In this document: positions 35,988-46,351 of the stretch, one piece after another
How the letters are laid out: every line of letters starts with the position of its first letter
How positions within the stretch are numbered: the first letter of the stretch is position 1
Position numbers and translations under genes: made by a program
The notes under the pieces: model-generated
Told to the model about the DNA's origin: nothing
What the model saw: the letters and a program-made list of their open reading frames with translations, nothing else
The model's database searches: none
Assembly (NCBI RefSeq): GCF_004353825.1
Contig: NZ_SMNA01000002.1
Coordinates: forward strand, 496,001-560,000
Source: Occultella glacieicola
GTDB lineage: Bacteria; Actinomycetota; Actinomycetes; Actinomycetales; Beutenbergiaceae
DNA: 64,000 nt
Reading direction: 5' to 3'

Positions 35988-37787
35988 GTGCGTCCACTCC
36001 CCGAGGCCGATCCCGGCCGCCCTCCGCTGACCTCCGCCGGCGCCTTCATGTGGTGGCAGACGAAGCGTCAGTGGGGCGTGCTCGTCGGCGCTGTCATCGT
36101 CGGCATCATCGGTGCCGTCTGCCAGGCCGCGGTGCCGTTCGTGCTCGGTCGTGCCATCGACGGCGGACTCGAACACGGCCTGTCGCCGTCGCTGCTGCGT
36201 TGGTGCCTGATCCTCGCCGGCATCGGCGCGGTCTCGCTGTTCACCGGAGCGTTCGGGCACCGTCTCGACGTGGTCAACTGGCTGCGCGCGTCCCTGAACA
36301 CCAGCCAGCTCATCGGCCACCACGTGACCCGCACCGGCTCGGCGATCACCCGGGAACTGCCCACCGGTGAGGTGGTCGCCACCGTGGCCTCGGACGCCCT
36401 GCGCCTCGGCGAGATCTACGCCCAGGCGGCCCGGCTGCTCGGCGGGATCGTCACCTACATCCTGGTCGCCGTCGTGCTGCTGCAGAGTTCGGTCTCGCTC
36501 GGGGTGGCCGTGCTCATCGGCCTGCCCGTGGTCGCCGGCGTCCTGGCGCTCCTGGTCCGCCCCTTGCAGCGTCGCCAAGCGCTCCAGCGCGAGGCCGCCG
36601 GGCGGCTGACCACCCTCGGTGCGGACACCGTGTCCGGGCTGCGGATCCTGCGTGGCATCGGCGGCGAGGAGGTTTTCGCGGGCCGCTATCGGGAGCAGTC
36701 CCAGAAGGTCCGGGCCGCCGGCACGGCCGTCGCGCAGACGCAGTCGACGCTGGACGCCCTGCAGACCCTGCTGCCCGGCCTGTTCCTGGCCGGGGTGGTC
36801 TGGTACGGCGCTCACCTGGCGCTCGCCGGGGAGATCACGCCGGGCCAGCTGGTCACGTTCTACGGCTACGCCGCGTACCTCACCCAGCCGTTGCGCGCCG
36901 CGACCCAGGCAGTCCAGTCCGGCACCCGGGCGGTGGTCGCCAGCCGCAAGGTCATCAAGGTCCTCCAGGTCACCCACGACGTCCCGGACACCGGCACCGA
37001 AACGGCGCCGCCCGCGGGGTCCGAACTGGTGGACTCCGACTCCGGCCTGGTCGCCCACCCGGGGCAGCTCCTCGCCGTGGTGAGCGCGGACCCCGACGCC
37101 TCCGCCGAGATCCTGGCCCGGATGGCACGGCAGCACGACCGGGTCGAGCCGGGTGAACAAGCCGGCAGCGTCGACCAGGACGACCAGGCCGAACAGGCCG
37201 GTGAGGTGCGCTGGGGCGAACGGCGCCTCACCGACGTGCCGCTGGCGCAGGTCCGGGAGCGGATCGTCCTGAGCGAGGCCACCCCGGCCCTGTTCACGGG
37301 TCCGTTGACCGAGGAGCTCGACACCCGCGAGCAGGCGGACCGCGCCGACCTCGAGGCCGCGCTCGCGACGTCCGACGCCGGCGACGTCCTCGACTCCATC
37401 CCCGATGGCCTCGACGGCACCATGACGGAGAAGGGCCGGTCCCTGTCGGGTGGCCAGCGCCAGCGGGTCTCGCTCGCCCGTGCCCTGCTCACCGAGGCCG
37501 AGATCCTGCTCCTGGTGGAGCCCACCAGTGCGGTGGACGCGCACACCGAGGCCCGGATCGCAGGGAACCTGACCCGCGCCCGGGCCGGTCGGACCACCGT
37601 GGTGGTCTCGGCCAGCCCGCTCGTGCTCGACCAGGTCGACGAGGTCGCGTTCGTCTCCGGCGGCCGGGTCGAGGTCCGCGGCGGCCACCGCGACCTGCTC
37701 GAGATGGCCGAGGCCGGGCACCCCGGCGCCCTCGCCTACCGGAACGTCGTCAGCCGCGCCACGGCAGAACAGGAGGTGGCCCGATGA
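35988..37787 (+). CDS. ABC exporter half-transporter with degenerate ATP-binding motifs
   Basis: Membrane domain plus nucleotide-binding domain (NBD), 599 residues from GTG 35988. Six helices span about residues 20-310 (e.g. WGVLVGAVIVGIIGAVCQ). The NBD is abnormal. Where Walker A should be (near residue 362) it reads LAVVSADPDASAEILA, with no GxxGxGKS/T. Walker B is ILLLVEPTSAVD, Val replacing the Mg-binding Asp. The H-loop is VVSASPLVL, Ser for His. The signature LSGGQRQRVSLARAL is perfect. So it cannot bind ATP normally itself but can complete the partner's site. The next gene overlaps by ATGA and encodes the complementary half. Substrate unknown; drug, lipid or peptide export is typical. 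An insert rich in Gln/Asp/Glu lies near residue 395. Confidence 0.88.
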   Translation: MRPLPEADPGRPPLTSAGAFMWWQTKRQWGVLVGAVIVGIIGAVCQAAVPFVLGRAIDGGLEHGLSPSLLRWCLILAGIGAVSLFTGAFGHRLDVVNWLRASLNTSQLIGHHVTRTGSAITRELPTGEVVATVASDALRLGEIYAQAARLLGGIVTYILVAVVLLQSSVSLGVAVLIGLPVVAGVLALLVRPLQRRQALQREAAGRLTTLGADTVSGLRILRGIGGEEVFAGRYREQSQKVRAAGTAVAQTQSTLDALQTLLPGLFLAGVVWYGAHLALAGEITPGQLVTFYGYAAYLTQPLRAATQAVQSGTRAVVASRKVIKVLQVTHDVPDTGTETAPPAGSELVDSDSGLVAHPGQLLAVVSADPDASAEILARMARQHDRVEPGEQAGSVDQDDQAEQAGEVRWGERRLTDVPLAQVRERIVLSEATPALFTGPLTEELDTREQADRADLEAALATSDAGDVLDSIPDGLDGTMTEKGRSLSGGQRQRVSLARALLTEAEILLLVEPTSAVDAHTEARIAGNLTRARAGRTTVVVSASPLVLDQVDEVAFVSGGRVEVRGGHRDLLEMAEAGHPGALAYRNVVSRATAEQEVAR

Positions 37788-39517
37788 AGCTCCCCATCGC
37801 GGACTCCGCGACCATGCGCGCCATGACCGGCGACCTGCTGCGCCGCTACCGCGGTGAGCTGACCAGCGTCGTCGGGCTGCACACCCTGTCCGCCGTCGCG
37901 GGTCTGCTCGGTCCGTGGCTGCTCGGGATGATGGTCGACGGGGTGATCGGCGGCACCACCGCCCGTGCCCTGAACACCATGGTCGCGATCCTCGTGGCGG
38001 CGGTGCTCGCCCAGACCGTGCTTACGAAGTTCGCGCAGCGCTCCTCGATGCTGCTCGGCGAGAAGGTCTTCGCCGGGTTGCGCGAGGAGTTCATCTCCCA
38101 CGTCACCACGCTCCCGCTGTCCACGGTGGAACGGGCCGGGACCGGGGACCTGGTGGCGCGCACCACGAACGACATCGACCGCGTCCAGCACACGGTGCGG
38201 TTCGGCGTGCCCCGGGTGCTCGTCTGCATCATCACGATCGTGCTGACCGTGGTCGCGGCCGTCCTGGCGAACTGGCTCGTCGCCCTGGCCATGTTCGCCG
38301 GCGCCCCGATCCTGATCGTGGTGACCCGGTGGTACCTGCGCCGGGCCACCAAGGGGTACCTGCGCGAGTCCGCGTCCTACGCCCGGATCAACGGCACCAT
38401 CACCGAGTCCGTGGAAGGTGCGAGCACGGTCGACGCGTTGTCCCTCGGCCGCAGGCGTCGCCAGCGGATCGACGCCGACCTCGCCGAGGCCTTCGGCGCC
38501 GAGAAGTACACGCTGTACCTGCGTACCGTACTGTTCCCCGGCCTGGACGCGGCGTTCATCCTGCCGATCATCGCGGTGCTGCTCTGGGGCGCCTACCTGA
38601 TCTCGACCGGTCAGGCGAGCGTCGGCGCGGTGACCACGATCGCCCTGTACGCGGTGCAGGTCATGGGCCCGGTCGACGAACTGATCTTCTGGATCGACGA
38701 GATCCAGGTGGGTGCCACGTCGTTGTCCCGGATCTTCGGGGTCTCCCTGGTCAAGCAGGACCGGGAGCCCACCGGCGCGCGGCCGAGCGGCGAGGAGATC
38801 GAGGCACGCGACCTGCACTACGCCTACCGCGAGGGCCACAACGTGCTGCACGGCATCGACCTGGACCTGAGGGTTGGTGAACGCCTCGCCGTGGTCGGCC
38901 CCTCGGGAGCGGGCAAGTCCACCCTCGGGCGGATGCTCGCCGGGATCCACCCGCCCACCGCCGGGACGGTCACGGTCGGGCAGGTCCCGCTCGTCGACCT
39001 GCCCCTGGAGGAACTGCGTTCGCAGGTCGCTCTGGTGACCCAGGAGCACCACGTGTTCGTCGGGACGCTCGCCCAGAACCTGCGCCTGGCCAAGGTCGAG
39101 GCGGACGACGGCGAACTCACCAGGGCGTTGGACGCCGTCGATGCCCTCGGCTGGGTGCGGGCGCTGCCGGAGGGTCTGGAGACCGAGGTGGGCTCCGGCG
39201 GGGCGAAGCTGACCCCGGCGCAGGCCCAGCAGATCGCGCTCGCCCGCCTGGTCCTCCTGGATCCGCACACCCTCGTGCTCGACGAGGCGACCTCGCTGCT
39301 CGACCCGCGCGCGGCCCGGCATCTGGAGCAGTCGCTCAACGCGGTCCTGACCGGACGCACCGTGGTCGCGATCGCGCACCGCCTGCACACCGCGCACGAC
39401 GCCGACCGGGTGGCCGTGGTCGACGGCGGCCGGATCTCCGAGATCGGCCCGCACGATGAACTGGTGGCGGCCGACGGCGAGTACGCCGCGCTCTGGCACT
39501 CCTGGCAGCAGGAGTAG
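37784..39517 (+). CDS. ABC exporter half-transporter, catalytic half
   Basis: Second half of the heterodimeric exporter, 577 residues, overlapping the first gene by ATGA. Six membrane helices (about residues 25-310) include TGDLVARTTNDIDRVQHTVRF, a typical coupling region. The NBD has an intact Walker A VGPSGAGKSTLGRML near residue 374, Q-loop VALVTQEHHVFVGTL, Walker B TLVLDEATSLLD with both Asp and Glu, and H-loop VVAIAHRLHTA. Its signature is broken: KLTPAQAQQIALARL replaces LSGGQ. Together the two proteins form one sound ATP site (this Walker A/B plus the partner's LSGGQ) and one dead site. Confidence 0.92.
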   Translation: MKLPIADSATMRAMTGDLLRRYRGELTSVVGLHTLSAVAGLLGPWLLGMMVDGVIGGTTARALNTMVAILVAAVLAQTVLTKFAQRSSMLLGEKVFAGLREEFISHVTTLPLSTVERAGTGDLVARTTNDIDRVQHTVRFGVPRVLVCIITIVLTVVAAVLANWLVALAMFAGAPILIVVTRWYLRRATKGYLRESASYARINGTITESVEGASTVDALSLGRRRRQRIDADLAEAFGAEKYTLYLRTVLFPGLDAAFILPIIAVLLWGAYLISTGQASVGAVTTIALYAVQVMGPVDELIFWIDEIQVGATSLSRIFGVSLVKQDREPTGARPSGEEIEARDLHYAYREGHNVLHGIDLDLRVGERLAVVGPSGAGKSTLGRMLAGIHPPTAGTVTVGQVPLVDLPLEELRSQVALVTQEHHVFVGTLAQNLRLAKVEADDGELTRALDAVDALGWVRALPEGLETEVGSGGAKLTPAQAQQIALARLVLLDPHTLVLDEATSLLDPRAARHLEQSLNAVLTGRTVVAIAHRLHTAHDADRVAVVDGGRISEIGPHDELVAADGEYAALWHSWQQE

Positions 39518-39531
39518 CCCGACCGCCGGGC

Positions 39532-40365
39532 TCAGGCGGTGCCGACGGCCTCGGGATCCGTGGCGGGTGCGTCGCCGCCGGTGCGCTCCGCCCGGAGGTG
39601 ACGCACCTCGTCACGGACCATCCGCCACCACAGCACCAGGGCGAAGCCCCCGAAGATCCACCACTCGGCGGCGTACGCCAGGTTCTGGATGTTCAGCCCG
39701 CCGCCCTCGACGACCGGGGCGCCGTAGGGCGCCAGTTCGGCGTCGGCCGCCGGCTCCTGGACCTCCAGGATGAACTGGCCGGAGTAGATCGGCGTGCCCC
39801 ACACGTTCGCGAGCGCCGCCGGGCTGACCGCCTCGATCTCGTCGCCGGTGGCAGCCCCGACGGCGATGCCCGCCTGGGCGGGGTCCGGCCCGCCCAGGTA
39901 GCCGGTCAGCTCGACCGGCCCGCCGGGCACGTCGAGGTGGGCGTCGCCGGGCTCGCTCACCCAGCCCCGCACCACCGGCAGGATCGCGGGCCCGCCGGCT
40001 GGGTGGTCGACCTGCAGCGCGGTGACGAGCAGGTAACCGGTCCGACCGTCGAGCTGCCGGTCGGCGACGAAGAACTGGTCCTGCGCGAGGTAGGTACCCG
40101 TGACGGTGACCCGCTGCCCCACCATCGTCTGCGTGAACGGGGTCTGCGGGGCGGCCACCGTGTCCAGCGGCACCGGGGGCGCGCTCTCGCGCTCCGCGGC
40201 CTCGACGGCGGACGCCTGGTCGCCGCGGATCTGAGCGCGGTCCAGCTGCCAGGCCCCGAGCCGGATGCACAGCAGAGCACCGGCCACGAGCAGCACGAGG
40301 ATGCCGATCAGGCGGGGGCGGGTCGCCGCCCGCAGCCAGTCGGAGAACCCAGCGGACGCGTGCAC
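39532..40365 (-). CDS. SURF1 family cytochrome oxidase assembly protein
   Basis: Membrane protein of 277 residues that in relatives helps assemble haem-copper (aa3-type) cytochrome c oxidase, perhaps by handling haem a. Two terminal helices bracket an extracytoplasmic domain: [28 protein letters not shown] near the N-terminus and [22 protein letters not shown] near the C-terminus. [26 protein letters not shown] and the NLAYAAEWW end are SURF1 landmarks. GTG start at 40365. No other oxidase genes are nearby. It is convergent with the ABC exporter and divergent from xfp. Confidence 0.92.
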   Translation of the reverse strand: MHASAGFSDWLRAATRPRLIGILVLLVAGALLCIRLGAWQLDRAQIRGDQASAVEAAERESAPPVPLDTVAAPQTPFTQTMVGQRVTVTGTYLAQDQFFVADRQLDGRTGYLLVTALQVDHPAGGPAILPVVRGWVSEPGDAHLDVPGGPVELTGYLGGPDPAQAGIAVGAATGDEIEAVSPAALANVWGTPIYSGQFILEVQEPAADAELAPYGAPVVEGGGLNIQNLAYAAEWWIFGGFALVLWWRMVRDEVRHLRAERTGGDAPATDPEAVGTA

Positions 40366-40511
40366 CCACCCAGGTTACTTCGCGCCGCCGGGTGTCCCGG
40401 GCCGGCGCCGGCGCCGGGCCGGCCCGCCCGGGACCGAAGTCACTCGCGCAACCGCGTCCGACCGGGCAGGCTAGGGCACGGCTGTGCTGTCGCTCACCGA
40501 GGGGTAGGAAC

Positions 40512-43022
40512 ATGTCCGTCACATCCGATACCGAATCCCGCCGACCGTCGACTCCGGGGAGTCCGTGGGGGCACCGACCGGTCGCCGAGCTCGACTCCGA
40601 GACCCTGAACACGCTGGACCGGTGGTGGCGGGCCGCGAACTACCTGTCCGTCGGCCAGATCTACCTCCTCGCGAACCCGCTGCTGCAGACCACGCTCTCG
40701 CGCGACGACGTCAAGCCGCGGTTGCTCGGCCACTGGGGCACCACCCCGGGTCTGAATTTCCTGTACGCGCACCTGAACCGGGTGATTGCCGAGCGGGGAC
40801 AGTCCACGATCTACCTGACCGGTCCCGGGCACGGTGGGCCCGGCCTGGTCGCGAACTCCTACCTCGAGGGCACCTACACCGAGACCTACCCGGACATCAG
40901 CCAGGACGCCGAGGGCATGCGCCGGCTGTTCCGGCAGTTCTCCTTCCCGGGTGGCATCCCCTCGCACGTGGCGCCGGAGACGCCCGGTTCCATCCATGAG
41001 GGCGGCGAGTTGGGCTACGTGCTCTCCCACGCCTACGGTGCCGCGTTCGACAACCCGGACCTGCTGGTCGCGGCCGTCGTCGGCGACGGCGAGGCCGAGA
41101 CCGGTCCGCTGGCCACCAGCTGGCACTCGAACAAGTTCGTCAACCCGGTCCAGGACGGGGTGGTGCTGCCGATCCTGCACCTGAACGGGTACAAGATCGC
41201 CAACCCGACCGTGCTCGCCCGGATCCCGGACGACGAACTGCTCAACCTGATGCGCGGGTACGGCCACAAGCCGCACCTGTTCGTCGGCGGGTTCGACGGC
41301 GAGGACCCGGCGGCCGTGCACGCCCGGTTCGCCGTGCTGCTCGACGAGGTGTTCAACGAGATCGCCGACATCAAGGCCGCGGCCGCGGACGGCAACACCG
41401 ACCGCCCGGCCTGGCCGATGATCATCCTGCGCTCCCCGAAGGGATGGACCTGCCCGCCGACCATCGACGGCAAGCAGGTCGAGGACTCCTGGCGCTCCCA
41501 CCAGGTGCCCCTGGCCAGTGCCCGGGACACCCCGGAGCACCTCGAGGTGCTGCACGACTGGCTCACCTCCTACGGCGCCGAGGAACTGTTCGACGACGAC
41601 GGTGCCCCGGCCCCGGACATCGCCGCCCTGGCGCCGACCGGCGAGTTGCGGATGAGCGGGAACCCGCACGTGAACGGCGGGCTGCTGCTGCGCGACCTGC
41701 GGATGCCCGACTACACCGAGTTCGCCGTGGACGTGCCCGCTCCGGGCGGCGCGATCGCCGAGCCCACCAAGGTCCTCGGTCAGTGGCTGACCGAGGTGAT
41801 CAGGCGCAACCCGGACAACTTCCGCATCTTCGGCCCCGACGAGACCGCCTCGAACCGGCTCCAGGCGGTCTACGACGTCACCGACAAGCAGTGGAACGCC
41901 GGCTATCTCGAGACCGACGCGGACGACCACCTGGCCCGCGCCGGCCGGGTCCTGGAGATGCTCTCCGAGCACCAGTGCCAGGGCTGGCTCGAGGGCTACC
42001 TGCTCACCGGGCGGCACGGCCTGTTCAACTGCTACGAGGCGTTCATCCACATCGTCGACTCGATGTTCAACCAGCACGCCAAGTGGCTCGAGGTCAGCCG
42101 GGAGATCCCGTGGCGGCGCCCGATCGCGAGCCTGAACTATCTGCTCTCCTCGCACGTCTGGCGTCAGGACCACAACGGGTTCTCCCACCAGGATCCCGGC
42201 TTCATCGACCTCGTGATGAACAAGAAGTCCGAGATCGTGCGGGTCTACCTGCCGCCGGACGCGAACACGCTGCTGTCCACCTACGACCACTGCCTGCGCA
42301 GCCGCGACTACGTGAACGTGGTGGTCGCCGGCAAGCAGCCCGGCCCGCAGTTCCTGACCATGGACGAGGCGATCGCGCACTGCACCCGGGGCCTGGGCAT
42401 CTGGGAGTGGGCCGGCACCGAGGTGCCCGGTGAGGACCCGGATGTGGTCCTCGGCTGCGCCGGCGACATCCCGACCCTGGAGGTGCTCGCCGCGGCGGAC
42501 CTGCTCCGCCAACACCTGCCCGACCTGTCGGTGCGGGTCGTCAACGTGGTGGACCTGATGCGGCTGCAGGACGAGCGCGAGCACCCGCACGGGCTCTCGG
42601 ACCGGGACTTCAGCACGTACTTCACCGACACGAAGCCGATCATCTTCGCCTACCACGGCTATCCGTGGCTGCTGCACCGGCTCACCTACCGCCGGGCCGG
42701 CCACAAGAACCTGCACGTGCGCGGCTACAAGGAGGAGGGCACCACCACCACGCCGTTCGACATGGTGATGCTCAACGACCTGGACCGCTACCACCTGGTC
42801 ATGGACGTCATCGATCGGGTCCCGGGCCTCGGGTCCAAGGCTGCCGGGCTGCGCCAGGAGATGTCCGACGCGCGCCTGCGGGCCCGCCGGTACACCCGCG
42901 AGCACGGCGACGACATCCCCGAGGTGCGGGACTGGGTCTGGCCGGACTCCGGCGACACGGGCACGGCCGAGGGCGGTCCGGCCCGTCACGCCACCACCGA
43001 CACCGCGGGAGACAACGAGTAA
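40512..43022 (+). CDS. xfp: Phosphoketolase (xylulose-5-P / fructose-6-P)
   Basis: TPP-dependent enzyme cleaving xylulose-5-phosphate or fructose-6-phosphate with phosphate to acetyl-phosphate plus a triose or tetrose phosphate. The 836 residues are of usual length. [18 protein letters not shown] at the start, [51 protein letters not shown] and the TPP/Mg block [21 protein letters not shown] are diagnostic. So are [10 protein letters not shown] and [15 protein letters not shown] 40512 follows GGGGTAGGAAC. Its stop overlaps the pta start (TAATG), so acetyl-phosphate goes directly to Pta and AckA. Dual F6P/X5P specificity cannot be read from sequence. Confidence 0.97.
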   Translation: MSVTSDTESRRPSTPGSPWGHRPVAELDSETLNTLDRWWRAANYLSVGQIYLLANPLLQTTLSRDDVKPRLLGHWGTTPGLNFLYAHLNRVIAERGQSTIYLTGPGHGGPGLVANSYLEGTYTETYPDISQDAEGMRRLFRQFSFPGGIPSHVAPETPGSIHEGGELGYVLSHAYGAAFDNPDLLVAAVVGDGEAETGPLATSWHSNKFVNPVQDGVVLPILHLNGYKIANPTVLARIPDDELLNLMRGYGHKPHLFVGGFDGEDPAAVHARFAVLLDEVFNEIADIKAAAADGNTDRPAWPMIILRSPKGWTCPPTIDGKQVEDSWRSHQVPLASARDTPEHLEVLHDWLTSYGAEELFDDDGAPAPDIAALAPTGELRMSGNPHVNGGLLLRDLRMPDYTEFAVDVPAPGGAIAEPTKVLGQWLTEVIRRNPDNFRIFGPDETASNRLQAVYDVTDKQWNAGYLETDADDHLARAGRVLEMLSEHQCQGWLEGYLLTGRHGLFNCYEAFIHIVDSMFNQHAKWLEVSREIPWRRPIASLNYLLSSHVWRQDHNGFSHQDPGFIDLVMNKKSEIVRVYLPPDANTLLSTYDHCLRSRDYVNVVVAGKQPGPQFLTMDEAIAHCTRGLGIWEWAGTEVPGEDPDVVLGCAGDIPTLEVLAAADLLRQHLPDLSVRVVNVVDLMRLQDEREHPHGLSDRDFSTYFTDTKPIIFAYHGYPWLLHRLTYRRAGHKNLHVRGYKEEGTTTTPFDMVMLNDLDRYHLVMDVIDRVPGLGSKAAGLRQEMSDARLRARRYTREHGDDIPEVRDWVWPDSGDTGTAEGGPARHATTDTAGDNE

Positions 43023-45088
43023 TGGTGACGAATGTGTACGTGACCTCGCCGGAGGGGCACACGGGGAAATCCTCGGTGGCCCTCGGGCTGGTCGAACTGT
43101 TCGTCCGTCGGGTCAAGCGGGTGGGGGTGTTCCGCCCGGTGGCCCGGGGGGACGACGAGCGGGACTCGGTGCTCGAACTGCTGCTCGCGCACGACGGCGT
43201 CGACCTCTCCTACGAGGAGACGGTCGGGGTCACCTACGAGGACGTACACGCGGACGCGGACGCCGCCCTGGCCACGATCATGCACAAGTACCGCGACGTG
43301 GAGCGCCAGTGCGAGGCGGTGGTGATCGTCGGTTCGGACTACACCGACGTCGCCGGCCCGACCGAACTCGCGTTCAACGCACGCATCGCCGCGAACCTGG
43401 GCTCCGCCGTCGTCCTGGTCACCTCGGCCGTCGACCGCGCGCCCGAGGACGTGCGCTCGATGGTGGACCTGTCCATCGCCGAGCTGAACGCCGCACACGC
43501 CCGAGTGGTGGCCGTGGTCGCCAACCGGGCCGATCCGGCGCGGCTCGCCGGGTTCGAGGCGGCCCTGGCGGACCTGCCCCTGCCGGCGTGGGTGATGCCG
43601 GACGTCCCGCTGCTGTCCGCGCCGAGCGTGCGGGACCTGCTCGAGGCGGTGGACGGCCGGCTCCTGGCCGGCGACGACGAGCTGCTCGACCGGGAGGCCG
43701 AGGAACTCATCGTCGGTGGGATGACGATGGAGCACATCCTGGACCGGATCACCGACGGCGCCGTGGTGATCGTGCCCGGCGACCGGTCCGAGGTGGTGCT
43801 GGCCATGGTCGCGGCGCACGCGGCCGAGAGCTTCCCGTCGCTGGCCGGGCTGATCCTCAACGGCGGCTTCGAACCGACCGCCCAGATCGCCCGCCTCGTG
43901 GGCGGCCTCGGCCAGCGGCTGCCGATCGTGACGACGCAGTACGGCACGTTCGGGACCGCCAGCCGGGTCGCGCGCACCCGCGGGTTGTTGTCCACCGGTT
44001 CCCAGCGCAAGCTCGACGTCGCCCGCGCGACGTTCGAGTCCGCCGTCGACGGCGAACGGCTGCTGGACGCCGTCGACGTGCCGCGCAGCGAGGTCGTCAC
44101 CCCCCTGATGTTCGAGTACGACCTGCTCGAACGGGCCCGGACCGCGCGCAAGCACGTGGTGCTGCCCGAGGGCACCGACGACCGGATCCTGCGCGCGGCC
44201 AGCACCCTGCTCGCCCGGGACGTCGCCCAGCTGACCCTGCTCGGCGACGAGCCGACCGTGCGGTCCCGCGCCAGCGAGCTCGGGCTCGACCTCACCGGCG
44301 CCACCGTCGTGTCCCCCAAGGACCCCGAGCTGCGGGAGCGGTTCGCGCAGGAGTACGCGCGGCTTCGCGCTCACAAGGGCATGACTGCGGAGCGGGCCCG
44401 GGAGATCGTCACCGACGTCTCCTACTTCGGCACCCTGATGGTCCACCTCGGCCTGGCCGACGGCATGGTCTCCGGCGCCCAGCACACCACCGCGCACACG
44501 ATCAAGCCCTCGTTCGAGATCATCAAGACCGTGCCCGGGGTGTCCGTGGTGTCCTCGGTGTTCTTCATGTGCCTCGAGGACAAGGTGCTCGTCTACGGCG
44601 ACTGCGCCGTGAACCCGGACCCGACCGCCGAACAGCTCGCGGACATCGCCGTCTCCTCCGCGGCCACGGCCGCGCAGTTCGGGGTGGACCCCCGGGTGGC
44701 AATGCTCTCCTACTCGACCGGGGAGTCCGGCTCCGGTGCGGACGTGGACAAGGTGCGTACCGCGACCGAACTCGTCCGCGAGCGCGCCGGCGACCTCGTG
44801 GTCGAGGGCCCGATCCAGTACGACGCCGCCGTGGACGCCTCGGTCGCGAAGACGAAACTGCCGGACTCGGAGGTCGCCGGCCGGGCCACCGTGTTCATCT
44901 TCCCGGACCTGAACACCGGCAACAACACCTACAAGGCGGTGCAGCGCTCCGCCGGGGCCGTCGCGGTCGGACCCGTCCTGCAGGGACTGAACAAGCCGGT
45001 GAACGACCTGTCCCGCGGCGCTCTGGTGCAGGACATCGTCAACACCGTCGCCATCACCGCCATCCAGGCCCAAGGAGCCGCCCTGTGA
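43022..45088 (+). CDS. pta: Phosphate acetyltransferase (long form)
   Basis: Interconverts acetyl-phosphate and acetyl-CoA. The 688 residues make it the long form. The N-terminal P-loop-like domain is NVYVTSPEGHTGKSSVALGLVEL, followed by a DRTGG domain (VGGMTMEHILDRITDGAVVIVPGDR). The catalytic PTA_PTB domain runs from about residue 365 (HVVLPEGTDDRILRAA, GLADGMVSGAQHTTAHTIKP, MLSYSTGESGSGADVDKV, FPDLNTGNNTYKAVQ). It starts inside the xfp stop codon and its own stop overlaps ackA (GTGA), so all three are translationally coupled. Confidence 0.97.
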   Translation: MVTNVYVTSPEGHTGKSSVALGLVELFVRRVKRVGVFRPVARGDDERDSVLELLLAHDGVDLSYEETVGVTYEDVHADADAALATIMHKYRDVERQCEAVVIVGSDYTDVAGPTELAFNARIAANLGSAVVLVTSAVDRAPEDVRSMVDLSIAELNAAHARVVAVVANRADPARLAGFEAALADLPLPAWVMPDVPLLSAPSVRDLLEAVDGRLLAGDDELLDREAEELIVGGMTMEHILDRITDGAVVIVPGDRSEVVLAMVAAHAAESFPSLAGLILNGGFEPTAQIARLVGGLGQRLPIVTTQYGTFGTASRVARTRGLLSTGSQRKLDVARATFESAVDGERLLDAVDVPRSEVVTPLMFEYDLLERARTARKHVVLPEGTDDRILRAASTLLARDVAQLTLLGDEPTVRSRASELGLDLTGATVVSPKDPELRERFAQEYARLRAHKGMTAERAREIVTDVSYFGTLMVHLGLADGMVSGAQHTTAHTIKPSFEIIKTVPGVSVVSSVFFMCLEDKVLVYGDCAVNPDPTAEQLADIAVSSAATAAQFGVDPRVAMLSYSTGESGSGADVDKVRTATELVRERAGDLVVEGPIQYDAAVDASVAKTKLPDSEVAGRATVFIFPDLNTGNNTYKAVQRSAGAVAVGPVLQGLNKPVNDLSRGALVQDIVNTVAITAIQAQGAAL

Positions 45089-46323
45089 GCAGGAACGTCC
45101 TCGTCATCAACTCGGGATCGTCGTCCTTGAAGTACCAGGTGGTCGACGCCGAGACCGGGGCCGCGGGCGCCGTCGGCCTGGTGGAGCGGATCGGGCAGGG
45201 GTCCGGCCTCCTGACTCACACCGTCGGCACCGTCGGCACCGGCGGCACCGGCGGCACCGGCGGCACGGACGAGCCGGTCACGCACCGCATCGAACGGCCG
45301 GTGCCCAACCACACCGCGGCGATGGAGGCGATGGCCGACGCGTTCGCCGAGCAGGGACCCTCCCTCGCCGAGGCCGGGCTGGTCGCGGTGGGGCACCGCG
45401 TGGTCCAGGGCGGGGCCAGGTTCGGCGGCTCCGTGCTGATCGACGACGAGGTGGTCGCGATCATCGAGGACCTCTCCGACCTCGCGCCGCTGCACAACCC
45501 GCCCAACCTCGACGGCATCCGGGCCGCCCGGGCGTCCTTCCCGGACCTGCCGCACGTGGCGGTGTTCGACACCGCGTTCCATCTGACCATGCCCGATCAC
45601 GCCGCCACCTACGCGATCGACCGGGAGGTCGCGGCGGCGCACCGGATCCGGCGCTACGGCGCTCACGGTACGTCCCACCAGTACGTGGCCCGCGAGGCCG
45701 CGGCGTTCCTCGGGATCCCCAAGGAGCGGTCCAACCTGATTGTGCTGCACCTGGGCAACGGGGCCTCGGTGACCGCGGTGAAGGACGGGGTGTCGGTGGA
45801 CACCTCGATGGGGCTGACCCCGCTCGAGGGCCTGGTGATGGGAACCCGCACCGGGGACATCGACCCCGCCGTGGTGTTCCACCTGTCCCGGACCGCCGGG
45901 ATGAGCATCGACGAGATCGACGACCTGATGAACCGCCGGTCCGGGATGCTCGGCCTGACCGGCATGGTGGATATGCGCGACGTCGATGACGCCGTCGACG
46001 CGGGTGACCCGGCCGCCGTGCTCGCGATGGAGGTCTACTGCTACCGGCTGCGCAAGTACATCGGCGCGTACACCGCCGTGCTCGGCCGGGTCGACGCCGT
46101 CGTGTTCACCGCCGGCATCGGCGAGAACAGCGGACCGGTCCGGGCCGGTGCCCTGCAGGGTCTGGAGCCCTTCGGCATCCACCTGGACGCCGCCGCGAAC
46201 CAGGCCCGATCGCGCGAGGTCCGGCGCATCAGTGCACCCGACTCCCCCGTGGCTGTGCTGGTGCTGCCCACGAACGAGGAGTTCGAGATCGCTCGGGAGG
46301 CGGTCACCGTCGTCCGAACCTGA
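45085..46323 (+). CDS. ackA: Acetate kinase
   Basis: Converts acetyl-phosphate and ADP to acetate and ATP. The 412 residues start with VSRNVLVINSGSSSLKYQVV at GTG 45085, overlapping the pta stop. Family blocks are GHRVVQGGARF, LAPLHNPPNLDGI, FDTAFHLTMPDHA, YGAHGTSHQYVA, HLGNGASVTAV, DTSMGLTPLEGLVMGTRTGDIDP and FTAGIGENSGPVR. Oddity: between the first two blocks (about residues 46-60) there is a Gly/Thr/Val insert from five 9-base repeats, in a surface-loop region. With Xfp and Pta it completes an ATP-yielding route from sugar phosphates to acetate. Confidence 0.97.
   Translation: MSRNVLVINSGSSSLKYQVVDAETGAAGAVGLVERIGQGSGLLTHTVGTVGTGGTGGTGGTDEPVTHRIERPVPNHTAAMEAMADAFAEQGPSLAEAGLVAVGHRVVQGGARFGGSVLIDDEVVAIIEDLSDLAPLHNPPNLDGIRAARASFPDLPHVAVFDTAFHLTMPDHAATYAIDREVAAAHRIRRYGAHGTSHQYVAREAAAFLGIPKERSNLIVLHLGNGASVTAVKDGVSVDTSMGLTPLEGLVMGTRTGDIDPAVVFHLSRTAGMSIDEIDDLMNRRSGMLGLTGMVDMRDVDDAVDAGDPAAVLAMEVYCYRLRKYIGAYTAVLGRVDAVVFTAGIGENSGPVRAGALQGLEPFGIHLDAAANQARSREVRRISAPDSPVAVLVLPTNEEFEIAREAVTVVRT
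45220..45264. repeat. Five 9-bp tandem repeats inside ackA
   Basis: ACCGTCGGC twice, then ACCGGCGGC three times, encoding a Gly-Thr-Val/Gly tract. The unit is a multiple of three, so slippage would change loop length without breaking the frame. Confidence 0.85.
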
Positions 46324-46351
46324 GCCACCACTACCGATCGGGGAATGAAGG

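Noticed and set aside
40494-45073. Very long minus-strand open frames (about 700-830 codons) opposite xfp and pta
   Set aside because: Stop-poor antisense frames caused by high GC; the plus-strand enzymes are unambiguous.
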